This document shows, piece after piece, positions 38,979-56,160 of a DNA stretch of 64,000 nt (position 1 is its first letter; each line of letters starts with the position of its first letter). The notes beneath the pieces are model-generated. The model was given only the letters and a program-made list of their open reading frames with translations. It was not told the origin of the DNA and searched no databases. A program made the translations under genes and the position numbers. The stretch comes from Marisa cornuarietis (Eukaryota > Mollusca > Gastropoda > Architaenioglossa > Ampullariidae). The stretch lies in NCBI GenBank assembly GCA_004794655.1, contig SMMW01000001.1, positions 2,564,501-2,628,500 on the forward strand. Direction: 5' to 3'.

Positions 38979-39855
38979 GAAAGAGAGTGGAAGGTGCAAA
39001 ATGAGACGCCTCAAGGCTAGCTAGTTAAGTCCTACTTCACTTGCAAACTGGCCCTGTCTGGTCGTCATTTTACCTGGAGACCCCCGTCACAACACGCTTG
39101 ACTCCTTTTCTTGTGTGGCCAGGTCTTGATACCGTCTCACTTCCTACTGCAGCAATGTGAGCCGAGCTGCCTCGGACCAGCTGCTTGGGACTAGGTGATA
39201 ATCCCCTGATCACTAAAAGAAGGTTAAAGTTTTCAATCCGGAAATTGTTTTGTGACAGACAAACGTTTGTACAACGCAGGTGCTTGTTCGCTTAGTGTGC
39301 GCTGCAGTCCCAGCTGCCGATGAGGGGGAGCACCTGTCTCTTCGTTTTGCCAGGTACTATTCCTGCTTCCGCGTTTGGCTGAGATCATAATGTCGTGGTC
39401 TACCTGACGTAAATTTTATTCACCTGGGCCAGTTCCTTGTTACCTCCGGAAACAGTACCTTATTCTCACATTCTCTCCTTTACCATCTCTCCATCAACAT
39501 TTGTACTGATCGTGTCTCTGACTTATGACCTCTGCCGTCTTTGGAATTGCGACCGAAGAAATATCTCAAGATCCTTATTACTTCTTCAAAGCGACCTGCA
39601 TTTTGAAACTTTAATCGGCGTGATAGCTTTTGTTACTTAAATAGTTGACTGTCTGCTGGGTCAAATGTGTGAAAAACGTCACAGATAAAAATATGAAATT
39701 TCAAAAGATTGGCAGGAACCATAGCGCAGGATAATTCTGATTTACTCAGCTGTCTACTAACAAGGAGACACCACAGCAAGTCAAGAGATTTTCTCATCAT
39801 CGACGAAAGTGTGTTTACAAATATTATTTAACCCTGGATATTTGTCAGAAAATCA

Positions 39856-42654
39856 ATGGAAGCAAGGTACCTGCTTGTGGTTCGATTCTCAGCACTGCTG
39901 TTGCTGTTGGGGTTTGTGTGCTACCTGGTTGGCTTTGCGACTCCTTGGTGGCTCAAGGGTCGGCACATTGAGATCACGGCTGGCTTGTGGCAAAACTGCA
40001 TCGGATCGCATTGTGCGTCGACGCTGAATGGTCAAAGTAAGTTAAGTATGCCATTTCTCACTTTACAGTACGTGTTTTAAGGCTGTTGTTTCAAAAGTTA
40101 ACTAATACCTGTGCTTTTCATTTAAATAAAAAGCAGCCACTCGAGGTCTTAAGGAATGTGACTGGGAAACAGGTACTCGTTGTACGCACCAGGTAATTCT
40201 TTTAATAATAATAATACATGAAGATTTTTATAGCGCATATTCACACTCATAGAGAGCATGCTCTTAGCGCTTAAAACAGGGAAGAGACGTGGACTAAATG
40301 GATAGAACACAAGGGACGGAAGAATAAACAACAGTACTGACGACAAACAGAAAACAAAAATAGAAAACAGAAAAAGGCATCAAGTAATAGGAACAGAGAA
40401 TATAGTGATTCTGCAGAGAAAGATGAGTAGAAAAGTAGCAAGAGCTGAAGGGGCGAGGGTAAGAATGACGAGCATTGTGTGGACTGTATTAAGAGTAATA
40501 CTCAAGGAAGTGGTGCGTTTTCAGTGCAGATTTGAAGGAATCATTTGTAGGAAGGTGGCGGACATGGAAAGGAAGAGAGTTCCATTGTTTTGCAGCACAG
40601 TAGCCAAAAATCCTGTGACCATATGTTGTTGTTCTGGTGACAGAAACAGTTAAGATACGGTCATCAGAGGAAGAGCGTAGTTGTCTGCCCGGAACGTAAG
40701 GGATGAGAAGTTCAGAGAAATAATCAGGGCAGGAGCCTGCGAAGAAATTAAAACACACACAGTTTGTACTGGATGCGAGAACGGATGGGTAGCCAGTGTA
40801 GAAAACGAAGGAGAGGAGTGACATGGTCCCGTTTCGTGGCTCTAAGCACCACACACACACACACACAACACGCAGAATAATAGACGTGCACGTGGTTCTA
40901 CATCGCTTCGGTCTACGTTCCACGATATTGAAGTTCTTTTCCGAGGCTATTTACGCTTTATTTCGTGGTAATCACGTAAACTGATATAGTACCGTAAGGA
41001 TGAACTAGAGCTTGGGCGCAACATGCAGACTGTTGCATCAACGCTCACACTCTCTTCACAGCTGGTTGCTGCGCTCGTGCAACACTATTATGGATCGTTT
41101 CGCTTAGTGCAGACAGCAGTGATCATCAGGCAATCTTCAAAGAGATCAGTGATTTGTGCTTGATGTTACAGCAAAGTATTATAGCTTGTGGGGGGGGGAT
41201 TAGGATTTACAATTTTTTTTTTTTGCTTTATTTAATGAGATAAGCGTGTCAAAAAAGGCTTTATAAACTGTTTCGTGGCTTTTCATTACGAGCTTATCAT
41301 CTCTTAAAATAGCTTAACCGGAAAGTTAAAGACAATAAAGATACTGTCTTCATAATAGAGCTATGGCAAGTATCTGGTAAAAGAATCCTTTAGATTACTC
41401 TAAAATGCGTGCGATCGAAGAAAGCTTAGTGGAAATTAGTCGACTTCGTGCCTGCAGTAGACTGGTGTGTGACGCCAGTGCTTGCTCAGCGAAATAGGAC
41501 GCACGTGCTGTGGAAGCCGCTTGACTGAGAGGGAGGGGGAGTAACAGGTAGGTGTCGTGCGGTCTGGCCAGGTACACCTGCGCCAACTACGACGCCTTGT
41601 TTGCGTCACGCTAGTTCTTTCTCACCTGAACGCCATCTTTCGCGTCTCTCCCCAGCTCTGGGTTGTGGAGACCGGGAGGGGCTTAGATCCACAGTACTGA
41701 AAACAGCATCAGTAACATTTTAAAAGTTTTACATCGGAACTGTGTACTTTCCAGCTTTTGTACGTTGACTGTACTTCTTTTAAATGACTGAAACGTTCTC
41801 TTTCCGCATGATCGTTTCAATATTACATCTTAACTTTTGCATTCTTCACATTCGTCGCCAGAAATTCGAGTTTAACAAGCCATCGACGCACTAATTAAAA
41901 ACAAAGATTGTGATAGAAATAATATTTGTCGGTTCCTTGTTGGCGGGGATGTTTATTTTCCCTTCGAGCGAGCAGCTAGTGCTATGCCGCGTCAGACTAG
42001 TCCAGCCTCTGTAAACACAGTTTCTGGATGTCATATTTCAACCAAAAGATTACTTTTACAGGAGGATAACCCGATGACGAATTTCATTTGTAATTCTTTT
42101 GTGATTTTTTTTTATTCTTTACCTTGATGTATAACTCGCTCTAATCTTTGTTCCATGCTTCGTTTCTCGTTTTGCTCGGTGGACTCATTTTCTTGTAGAG
42201 ACATCCTTTTGATGATTCGTTTTATCCATCTCATACCGCAAGCGTGGAGTACATTCCTATTCCTGGGTTTTGCGTACGAGGCTGTCCATACAGCTCTAAC
42301 CTACAACCTGTGGGAACAGAAATACGTTTTCCCTGCTCTGGCCTCGATGGTCGCCGCTAGAACGTCTGTTTGATCAACAGCCATCTTTTGTTCCCTTCTG
42401 TCACGACCCCTGGGAGTACAAGGGCAGACGTTCTTGACCTTTCTCCACCATCTCTTAGTGAAATGGCAGAGACGGCAGTAATAGCCATAAACTTGAGAGA
42501 CCTACCCGGATAGGTCACCACCTCCTCCACTCTAGAGTAGCACATTTGCATCAGCTGCAGACGTAAGCGCAAGTTTTCCTTAGGTGTTCTGAGCTAGAGA
42601 CGGAACGCGTCTGAAAGAAGTTACTCTGACTCTACCCTTTCCTACCCCCATTTT

Positions 42655-42733
<79 letters not shown>

Positions 42734-44009
42734 GGTGGGGAGGGGTAGGATTTACAGTAATTCTCCACTTTGTGTTTTGCGTATTGTGAGAATTTCTGAC
42801 CGGGCCGTAAAGCAGCTTCGTAAGTATTTTATATTCAAACTGTAACCTCTGTAATCTGTAGGGGTTTTCTTTTACATCTTTAGCCATGGTCGTTGGACCA
42901 TCCAATGCAGTCCTTGAATTTATAAACGCGTCGTAAGATGCAGTCCCATAAAGCAGTACTTATGACACTATTGAAATTATGGTTCGTGAAAAGCTTGAAA
43001 TACATCCTTGCACCAGAGTTAAATATTCACATAAAATCCTGCTTCGTGTTTTTTATATTTAAAATTTCAATTTAAAGTTCACAAATCTTATTAATGTCTG
43101 TTGTTTGTAAGAATTTCCAAAAATATATAACTGGCACTTTTGCCTTGCACTGTGACAATTTCCCACAACTGTTTTTCCAGCAGGCGACTGGCTGTCAGCT
43201 TGCCAGGCTTTGACCATATCAGCACTGCTGACGTCACTCATGGCGCTGGGCGTGTCGGCCATCATGGTGCGGGCCTCACGGGACAGCACGCTGTCCGCAG
43301 CCAGATACGGCACCATTGCCACCACCCTGTTTACAGGTGAAATATTCTCAGAGGTTCTCAGCCTGTCCCACCTCTTCCCCACGTGCCAGTCTATCGTCAC
43401 CTTTGATTGGTTTCTTGTACAACTATAAAAAAAATTATAGAAATACAACTACGTTCGATTTTTATCAGAGAATTATTTTATCAGTCTTCAGCTGCGATCC
43501 ACAAAGATTTGACATATGTGAGCGGTTCACAATTTCTGAATTCCTTCCGCGTGTCTGTAACCTTGTCTTCACTAGTTCCCAACTTCAGTTTTCTTTCCCT
43601 CTTTTTTTATTGTAATGCCTTTGTGTTGTACTAAATAAAGTAAAGCTTCAATATTTTTTTCGAGGGCTCGAGAAAAAAAAACATACCCTTTGCGTATTCT
43701 GTTACCTTCGTAAATAAAGATTTGTCAGTTGTCTTACGCCTGTTCATGTGGTAGACATCAACATCGTCAATGATGTGGTTTGATGACTAATCTTTCACCC
43801 TGGTTTCTGTTTCAGGAGCATCGGTAGTGACTTCCCTAGTTCTCTACTACGTTTACAGCGAGGAGAAGTATCCTCGAGAATTCTACGGTCTATCTTTGTC
43901 CTTTATTTTGGTTGCTGTTGGTGGAGGCGTGTTTCTGGGTGTTGCTCTCGTCCTGGGCATTGACGCTGTGACCTCAAAACTATGTCACGGAAACACCAGG
44001 TCGTCGTGA
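39856..44009 (+). CDS. PMP22/EMP/claudin-superfamily tetraspan membrane protein, paralogue A
   Basis: Three coding exons, 39856-40036, 43184-43336 and 43816-44009, join to a 175-aa protein ending in TGA. Both introns are phase 1 with GT-AG ends. Four hydrophobic segments lie near residues 9-29, 68-89, 104-124 and 137-163. The first extracellular loop has the family signature: TPWW after TM1, GLWQNC (G43, L44, W45, C48), a second Cys at 53 and DWLSACQAL before TM2. The short Cys spacing and the GLWQNC and DWL motifs look more like PMP22, EMP or LIM2 (PF00822) than vertebrate tight-junction claudins. Such proteins sit in the plasma membrane and act in cell contact, junctions or membrane organisation; the specific role here is unknown. 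The start has G at +4 and leads directly into TM1. The 3147-nt first intron holds an antisense LINE fragment. The next gene is a paralogue with the same exon structure. Confidence 0.9.
40202..40852 (-). mobile_element. 5'-truncated LINE of the same family, antisense, in intron 1 of paralogue A
   Basis: The reverse strand starts inside the same C-terminal region (RDHVTPLLRF), continues through CFNFFAGSCPDYFSELLIPY and WNSLPFHVRHLP to a stop near 40489, and ends with the same 3' UTR and a (TAATAA)n-type tail at 40202 on the + strand. Long stretches are nearly identical to the copy at 47.7-48.5 kb. Homology stops near 40852, where a short (CA)n begins, so the 5' end is truncated. Confidence 0.85.
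42658..42732 (+). repeat. (GT)n microsatellite in intron 1 of paralogue A
   Basis: About 37 perfect GT units. Confidence 0.97.
43181..43186 (+). other. NAGNAG tandem 3' splice acceptor, exon 2 of tetraspan paralogue A
   Basis: The intron ends TTTTTCCAGCAG, so two AGs lie 3 nt apart and either can be used without changing frame. The distal AG (exon from 43184) gives Ser-Asp-Trp at the junction. The proximal AG (exon from 43181) gives Thr-Gly-Asp-Trp. The difference falls in the first extracellular loop just ahead of the conserved Trp. The tandem site is seen directly; alternative use is inferred. Confidence 0.7.
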
Positions 44010-44306
44010 CCTCCGTCACTGGTTGTGGATCCTGGCTAATGAAATGTGTCTGTGACACTTTCTGTACTATTTGAAAAAAACAAAAAAACAGAAAGCCAAC
44101 TTCAGTCATTGTAACTGGCGGTCACGCGGATATCCATATAGCTGGATCTCTCCAGTCTTAGCAGAAGAAAGAAAGAATTTACGTCTGTTACTCATGATCA
44201 TCAACAACATCCTTGTCATTATCTCATGTCATGAATGTTCTCATGACATTGCACTGAAAGCACCCTAAAGAAAGTTTTTATGTTATATTATATCCCTTTT
44301 ACTGAG

Positions 44307-44308
<2 letters not shown>

Positions 44309-44378
<70 letters not shown>
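44309..44378 (+). repeat. (GT)n microsatellite in the probable 3' UTR of paralogue A
   Basis: About 35 perfect GT units lie 300 nt after the stop codon and before the AATAAA candidate, so the tract is probably transcribed. Confidence 0.97.
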
Positions 44379-44379
<1 letters not shown>

Positions 44380-44725
44380 GTACTTAATATTTCAGAAAAT
44401 ATTGTTAAATATATGAATCCGGGTCGAATGTCTCGAGTCATCGTCCGCTCTCTCAGTTTCTTACCCGAAGCGGCTCCTTTCTTTAGAGAGGATGGGAAAA
44501 AATGGAAAGAATTGCACGATAGCTGTTATCGTTAACTGAGAAGATAGCTTGCAAGATGGGTGCCAGCATGTTGCATAGTTGTCAGCACATCAAAGAGCGA
44601 TTCTTATCTCAATGATTTTAAATGTGTCGGATGGTTTGGAGGCTGAACCTGGCCGATCTGGTTCTTTGTCTTGTGACGCTCCTGGAGTAAGCCACCTGTT
44701 TGGCATGTGCGCTTCACACCAAGAA

Positions 44726-44731
44726 AATAAA
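44726..44731 (+). terminator. AATAAA polyadenylation signal candidate for tetraspan paralogue A
   Basis: Canonical hexamer about 717 nt after the TGA stop. A 3' UTR ending here would include the (GT)n tract at 44309-44378. It is the best candidate seen, without proof of use. Confidence 0.45.
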
Positions 44732-46101
44732 AGCGGTGCAAAAGATCTCACAAAACTATAACCAAGATCGGTTTAAAACAGATCACCCCAGGTGAGGAGT
44801 ACTGTTCAGTGTTTTCTGAAAATGTAAATGCATAACTGTTTGTGCTCTACACTGAACCACACCAATCTTTATATCAAGACGTAAGGTACTGTACAGCTAG
44901 TTGCCCTATTGTCTCGCTTTGTTCTAACAGAGGCAACAGAAAGATTTTGTACAAAAATAAACTGATCATAAGGTGGTTGAGAAATCGATTTACATAGGGG
45001 AAACGAATAATTTCGTTTTATGCTGCGCTCATATTTCTACCTGCATGGAATGTTCTAAAATATATTTCGACAGAAGCTACTATTAATTCTCTCTTTATGC
45101 TTGTTCCGCAGTGAATAGTGTAGTCATCATTTTCCCTAATCCCCAGTGCAGATGACAAGGAAATACTCTGTGCTTTTTGTAGGGTTTTGATTGCTGCTTG
45201 AAGTAGCTGTCCTGTTCATAAATGTTTATCGATTTTATTGATCTGTTCTGAGCTGCTGGCCACGCTTTTCTTTCAACATGAAATTTGCCATGGAAACAGT
45301 CACTTTAAAACATCAACAGCAAAAGAAATTGTGCTCGCGTTTCTGCATATTTCATTCTCTTGTATCTTGAATGTCAGATGTGATCTACCGCGATGAAGGG
45401 GTTTTGGAATCAAAGAAAGCTGTTTCCTACAGTATCAAACCTTTTAGTCATCGACATTCAGAAGACAATAATTAGCGTTGTATGAGGATGTAATTTTTTA
45501 ATTATTGGGTCACCGAAAGTTTAACAAGAAATAGGACATGTAATCAACGCTAGAACTAGTAATTCTTAGAGCACAAATATTTTTAGTTGTAATGTTAGTC
45601 GCAATGTGCAAACAATTCTCAGGAGAAAAACTAACGAAATTCTAGCTTACCTTATTTACATGTTTTAGCAGCTCATACTTAAGACCTGCCAGTTTTACAT
45701 TCCAAAACACTTATACATAGAATCTTCTCACACACTTTTTGAGGGAGCTTCCTCCCACGGATAACATGTAAACATTTTTGTATAAAACTTTTACGCCACT
45801 CTGTGTCCTTTTCTTCACGCAGTAAACATGCATTTGTATTCTCGCCAAGGGCTGTTGAGCTAAAGGAAATTGTGAATGTCAATGCTAATTTGAAACTTGT
45901 GTGTAGGTCTTTTATCTTATCTATCACTTATCTATACTGTCAAGCCAGCCTTCAGCACAAATAACGCATGTATCCTCCAAATCCATGTTATTCCCATAGA
46001 CCTTTCTTTCCAGTACTTTTGTGAAATAAGCTGCCACAATAAATCTTTAAAGCCCTGAAGTATCATACCGTACGCCTTGATTAATATCTGGCCGTTGAGA
46101 G

Positions 46102-46380
46102 ATGGTTATTAAAGATGGAGCTATTTATCTCATTATGACCTTTTTTCTTTTGACGGTGGCGATTCCGGAAAGCAGAGAGTCTACATTGTTTGCCATTCAA
46201 TGGTTGCCTAGAAGAGTAAATATACAGCGCACGATCGTTTCTATGACAACTACACAAGTCCCACGACAGTTGATGCAAGTTCAAAAGCGAAGTCCTCGAC
46301 CATTCGTAGACCAGTCGCTGCCCCTCCCTACAGCATACGCTCAGTGGTGTATTGATGATTTGATGGAAACATTGCTGTAA
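46102..46380 (+). CDS. Small ORF with signal-peptide-like start (possible secreted peptide precursor)
   Basis: This intronless 92-codon frame lies between the two tetraspan genes on the same strand. ATG has G at -3 and +4. Residues 1-24 look like a signal peptide: a short polar start with one Lys, a hydrophobic core IYLIMTFFLLTVAI, then a polar PES stretch. The rest is polar and mostly basic, with an RR near residue 37 and a KR near residue 63 that could be prohormone-cleavage sites. The C-terminal part after KR has a single Cys and an acidic end. There is no amidation Gly and no repeated peptide, which argues against a classical neuropeptide. I do not recognise the protein, and it could be a chance open frame; an overlapping antisense frame is also open. 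Confidence 0.22.
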   Translation: MVIKDGAIYLIMTFFLLTVAIPESRESTLFAIQWLPRRVNIQRTIVSMTTTQVPRQLMQVQKRSPRPFVDQSLPLPTAYAQWCIDDLMETLL

Positions 46381-46459
46381 AAGCCCGCCTAGACTTCTGA
46401 TCACCTGTTTGCTGTCAGTAGATGATTTCTTTGCGCTTCTAGGTGCAACAGGCTAGGTC

Positions 46460-46590
46460 ATATATATATAGAGAGAGAGATATATATATATATATATATT
46501 CATTGGAGGACATTGGTAAGTAGTATCACTCACTGACTTGCTCACTGACTCACTCTATTTATATACATGTCTATATATATATATATACTC
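46460..46590 (+). repeat. AT/GA dinucleotide-rich stretch upstream of paralogue B
   Basis: TATATATA, GAGAGAGA and further TA runs lie 300-440 nt upstream of the paralogue B start, with CACTGACT repeats between. Confidence 0.8.
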
Positions 46591-46897
46591 TCCCTCGTTT
46601 GCAGCATTCCCCGATCTCTCGTGAAGCTGCTGAGAATCGGAATATTAGGAAGATAATTTTAAGAAACTTTTAGCAGTTTGGTGTTTTTAACAAATAACCA
46701 GAAAGAAAGTAGCCTGAGGTGGGAGAAAAGATAAACATTAAAATTCCCCCCACCCGCCTTTCGTCTCCGGTCTCTTCGTTGCAGTAATGAACCAATCATT
46801 TTTTTTAATGTACAATGTCTTGTAAAATAGTAACTGCAACCCGACCAATTCTGATATGTACTTATGAAATTGTCCAGACCTGTGGAGAAGGTTCGCA

Positions 46898-51838
<4,941 letters not shown>

Positions 51839-51914
51839 TCTGGTTCCTTCCCAGTCTTCTACCCACGAATGATCTAAAGCACAAGTGTACCCTAGCGTCA
51901 AAAATTCTTTTGAA

Positions 51915-51920
51915 AATAAA
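51915..51920 (+). terminator. AATAAA polyadenylation signal candidate for tetraspan paralogue B
   Basis: Canonical hexamer only about 77 nt after the TAG stop. It would give a very short 3' UTR compared with that of paralogue A. Downstream sequence is T-rich. Confidence 0.55.
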
Positions 51921-54900
51921 ATAGTGATTTGTTCTTTATTTAAAGACCATTGAGCTTTTTCTTATGTAAAAATGTCCACACAAAAATGTTGTGTGTATAT
52001 ATATATATACCTTGTGTGTGTATAAAAAATAAAAATACTGAAAGTATAGCGGTTCATTTTCAAATAGATATATTTACTATTCATTAATCTAGCAAAAACT
52101 GCACTACTTGACAAGCAGATGGTGAGGGAGAGGTGATCAAAGTTCGAAAAGACAAAAATAAATAACACTTTTTTTCCTTCTCTCTTTGCTTATTACTCAA
52201 GCTGCTAAGTACAGCTGAACACACACACACACGAACACACCACACATACTACCCTAGGAAGTATCACTCAATGGGTTCAGTTTTCCTCAAGCCTAGATAG
52301 GTTCCTTGTTTTGTGGATGCCCTGTATATAACACTATACTGTGCTTAGGCTAACTGCAACCCAGACAAGTATTCACTGTCTGCCTATGTGCTTCAATCAG
52401 GGTGATCTTCTGGTGAACAAACGACACTATGAAAATACATCTTGGGTAGGCAATTAAAGGATGTTGGATGAACAAAGCATGTGAGGCTATACCATACCAA
52501 TCGAAAGTTTCACTTTTTGCGACAGGTAAGCTTGTACCTTCGGGTCTATCGTTGTTCAACGTGCACACTTTTACAATTTCACCACTGACTGTGAGACAGG
52601 ATTAGATTGCCGTCGTGAGCAATGTATTGTTTTTGGTATTTCTCGTTTCTGTTGAAATGTTTATGAGAAGAAAATGTGAAGGAAAAGAGCTTGCTGTGGT
52701 AAAAGCAGATTAAAATAATTCCAACTTTGTGTTATGTGTTTTTGAGCTGCTGCTGCTTGAGTTTCCCAGAAACTCTTGTCGCTTGATGTTGTGCAGATCC
52801 AAGCATTTCATTAAATAACATCTGTATTAACATCTGCAACATTTTATTGAGATTTCCAGCGTTTGTTGCCACAGTAGTCACAAAAACACGTGACCTCATG
52901 AGTGACAACTTTTTTTTAACCAAACATATTAACGAGCGTGAGTTACGGTTCATTATGTCTCATGTTCGCACCCAAGAGGAATTTTTACACTCAAGCACGC
53001 ACACATGCACGCATATACACGGATACAGAAGAAAGGACCTCTTACCCACCCACCCCACACACGTGTGTGTGTGTGCATACATATAGGTGCATGTGGAAAA
53101 TAAGGAAGTGTAAATTAAACGATATAAAATGCATCAGAAAACAACTGGAAGTCAAAACTCGTACCAATAGATTTACGAGCGATTCTACTCGATCACTGGA
53201 CCCGAACTATGGAACTCGCTATCATTCTTTTCGAAACATTCTGTCAGCTTCCTGTTTCAAAAGGGCGTTAATGACTTGATCGTTCCGGAAAAATCTCTTG
53301 CAGTCGTAGCGCGGCCATTCCCACAACAGTTAAGCTGGCCACTGTGTAATATGTGTGTGTGTGCATGCGCTGTGAGAGAAGGGAGATTAATACATTTTAA
53401 AAGAGCCTTCGGTGGCGTAGAAAGATGCTTAGCTTTGGGGGAACTGGGGGCAGCAAACTTCATGCTGACAGTGAGCGGCGTTCACATTCTTGCCTCCCAT
53501 TCTTTTTAGAGGGGGCGGCTTCACACCCCCCTTCTACCCACCTGGTTCCTAGACCACTGGCCTTTTCTGCATTACATGTTCTTAAGGCTAAGCTGATTAT
53601 TTTTATTACTGTTATAAGCTGATAACTTTTTATTATTGTTATTGTTCTTAAAAATGGCTCAGCTACAAACCCTTATGAATGTAATTCTCTCCGAGGATGT
53701 AGCTCACGGTCAGGAAAAATACTCAGCGATGGCGGGTGTGAGTCTACAACGCCGCATCACATAAAAAACTAAAGGCAAATGTCGCACTGAGGCCACTGTG
53801 GCAGTGAATCAAGGAAAGTGGTTCACCTTGTTTGGAGGACAGCATGTGGAAGGCGCGGAGTCCTAATCCTTCGCCACATTTATTTTCAGTTTCCCTCATA
53901 AATCATTGCTGGGTGGGGTTGGGTAAGGTTTTCAGTAGCTGCATGGCCTGAGCGATTCTCAAAACGATGCGTTCCGCTCCACATCAAATGCTCCAATTGT
54001 CCATCTACAGATTTTTCGATAAACGTAATTATCGCCTAATACTGAACCCAGGCAGTGGAAGGAGGGAGAGCATTTGTACACAAGCCGCTAGTGAAGTATA
54101 CATATGGATTGCTTCCCTTTATATGGGCCTTGCCAGAGATAAGCCTAACGTCATTTACTGAGAGCATCTAGAAAGGAGATTATAGTCTTGGGGAGGAGTG
54201 GGCTAAATTAAAAAAAAAAAATTTAAACAAGTGCACTTCATATTTTGGCAGATGACCCAGTCGAGGCGTACTTTGCACACCTCTGGTCTTGGGGCATAAG
54301 CTATGTACATTTTCATGTATCGAAAAGAAAATACGTTATTATGTAGTCGATCCTTACTGACTCCCATAGGCGGTCTGCTGTACGCTCTGAAACACATTGA
54401 CTTTAGGTGGGGCCGAATATAAATTAAACCGAATCAAAAACAATGTGACAAGTATATATAGTGATGTTTGAAATTACGTCATAGTCCAAGTATGATGGCC
54501 GATTTATAACTACAATAACCGTCACAAACGGTTTAAAATTTTCATTGCCATGGCAATTATCTTATCACAGCAAAAAAAAAAAAAAAAAGAAGAAAAAAGG
54601 AAAGTAGCACCTGGATCCCTGGATCGCGACAAATGTCATTGTGATTATCCAGCCATCGCACAAGTGCGTAGGTTGTTTTTTTTCCAGGAGCTTGTACTTC
54701 CGGTGCATGTCGGCGGCACAAACAAAGCCCCAAGAGGTGGTTGTGTCGTTTGGTCGACTATACCCCACCATTTCATTCACGATTAGATGATGGATTGAAT
54801 GTAGGCGCGATAAAATTGTTCGGAACTATAATGATTTTTATGGTGAAGTATTCTGTAATTATGGTGACAGGTGCATCGGGCAAGTACACTCACACTGATC

Positions 54901-56139
54901 ATAAATCGATGTAGGCAGTCGACACCAGCCTTGGTCTCAGGTACTGCGACATGTCATTTGTGAGGAGGCTGTGTTTCTGTTGTCTATGTCGCTTGTAATA
55001 AGGTAATGTGAATTTGTTGGGGCTTTTTTAAAACTAGCCAGCAGACATAGTTTTGATTAAATGTTACAGTTAATAACCTTGCCGAGTTTCACGTTCTTCA
55101 CAGTCCACTGCATTTCAGTCTTATATACTTGGTTTAAAGGCTAAAAGCCTATTTCTAAATTAATTAGTAATTAACAGAGAGTCATTTATGGTTGTGTCAT
55201 AAAAATAACAAGTAGGACACACCAACTAAATGCATCTAGTGTCAGTAAGGCAGTATTGGAGACCTGCGAACCCTTTCAGCTGTTTTGGCTCACATTTGCC
55301 TTTGAATACTACCACGTACATCAAGCGACTGTGTTGGCCCTTATGCATCACCTGATTAAACGTTCCATCGGTAATTATTTAGCCGTTTTTTTTTCATTTT
55401 ACTATGTTGCTATATCAGAAGTTAAAATTTTCCTGGTTTTAATAATTCTTTTAGAAGAATGCAACGAACAAATATCCAGCCATTTAAATGGTTAATATGC
55501 AAATTACACGTCGCACTGTAATGCTAAATAACTTTTTCACCCACTGATAATGCTCATAAATCTAGTTTTGCATAATATTAACCCTTTGAGAACAATTTAT
55601 TTTTATAAGTAACAAACTATAAACCAATACAATTAAAATTCACTAGAGCTTATTTTTAAATCAAATTTTCTTTCATGTTTTTCTAGACAAAAGGAACAAA
55701 TGATGCACCAGCAAACTAAAAATAGAATTACAGCTTCAAATTTAAATTAGAACTACAGTATCTTGTAGTTGTACATGAATATATAATGCTGCACAGTAAG
55801 TGAAAGAATTGTTTTCTGTACTGCTTGGGATATTATCATTAAAAAACTCAGTCTCTGCACTCGAACTCCAAATAAATAATGATGACATTTCACAGATTAT
55901 GAATTTGATATTAGTGTTGTATAGATAAAGTTCACAGGTTTTAAAATCAGTTCTGTATTTGGATTGTCATATTTAGATGAATACGTAAGATATTAAACAA
56001 TCTTTTTCTTTTTTTTTCTGTAGACCTTTAATTATTTTATAAGAATTCTTTTCTGCCTTGACATGCTTACAGCACTTACCCTATGATTTTTCTTTTGTGT
56101 CCATCAAACCATGATTTTTTCTTCTTCTTCTTCTTAAAG
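51921..56139. other. Intergenic interval before the ninein-like gene
   Basis: No supported gene. It should contain the promoter and a non-coding first exon of the ninein-like gene, since that gene's first coding exon begins at a splice acceptor, but I cannot place them. Confidence 0.55.
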
Positions 56140-56160
56140 GCTGAGTTGATCCAGCAGACT

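Larger units (their letters stand above)
10511..39700. other. Long gene-poor interval
   Basis: About 29 kb with no convincing multi-exon gene. It holds the SINE, MITE, foldback and microsatellite features listed separately, plus two weak coding candidates (20149-20559, 23399-23532). A GC hairpin CCGCGCCA/TGGCGCGG stands out near 36785-36810. Most other open frames here are low-complexity or overlap in several frames. Confidence 0.55.

Noticed and set aside
42155..42373. Possible extra exon with hydrophobic stretch in intron 1 of paralogue A
   Set aside because: The frame ends in a stop and no donor restores the frame; paralogue B has no equivalent exon, and exons 1 and 2 join cleanly without it.
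43059..43448. 129-codon reverse-strand frame
   Set aside because: It is the antisense shadow of exon 2 of tetraspan paralogue A.
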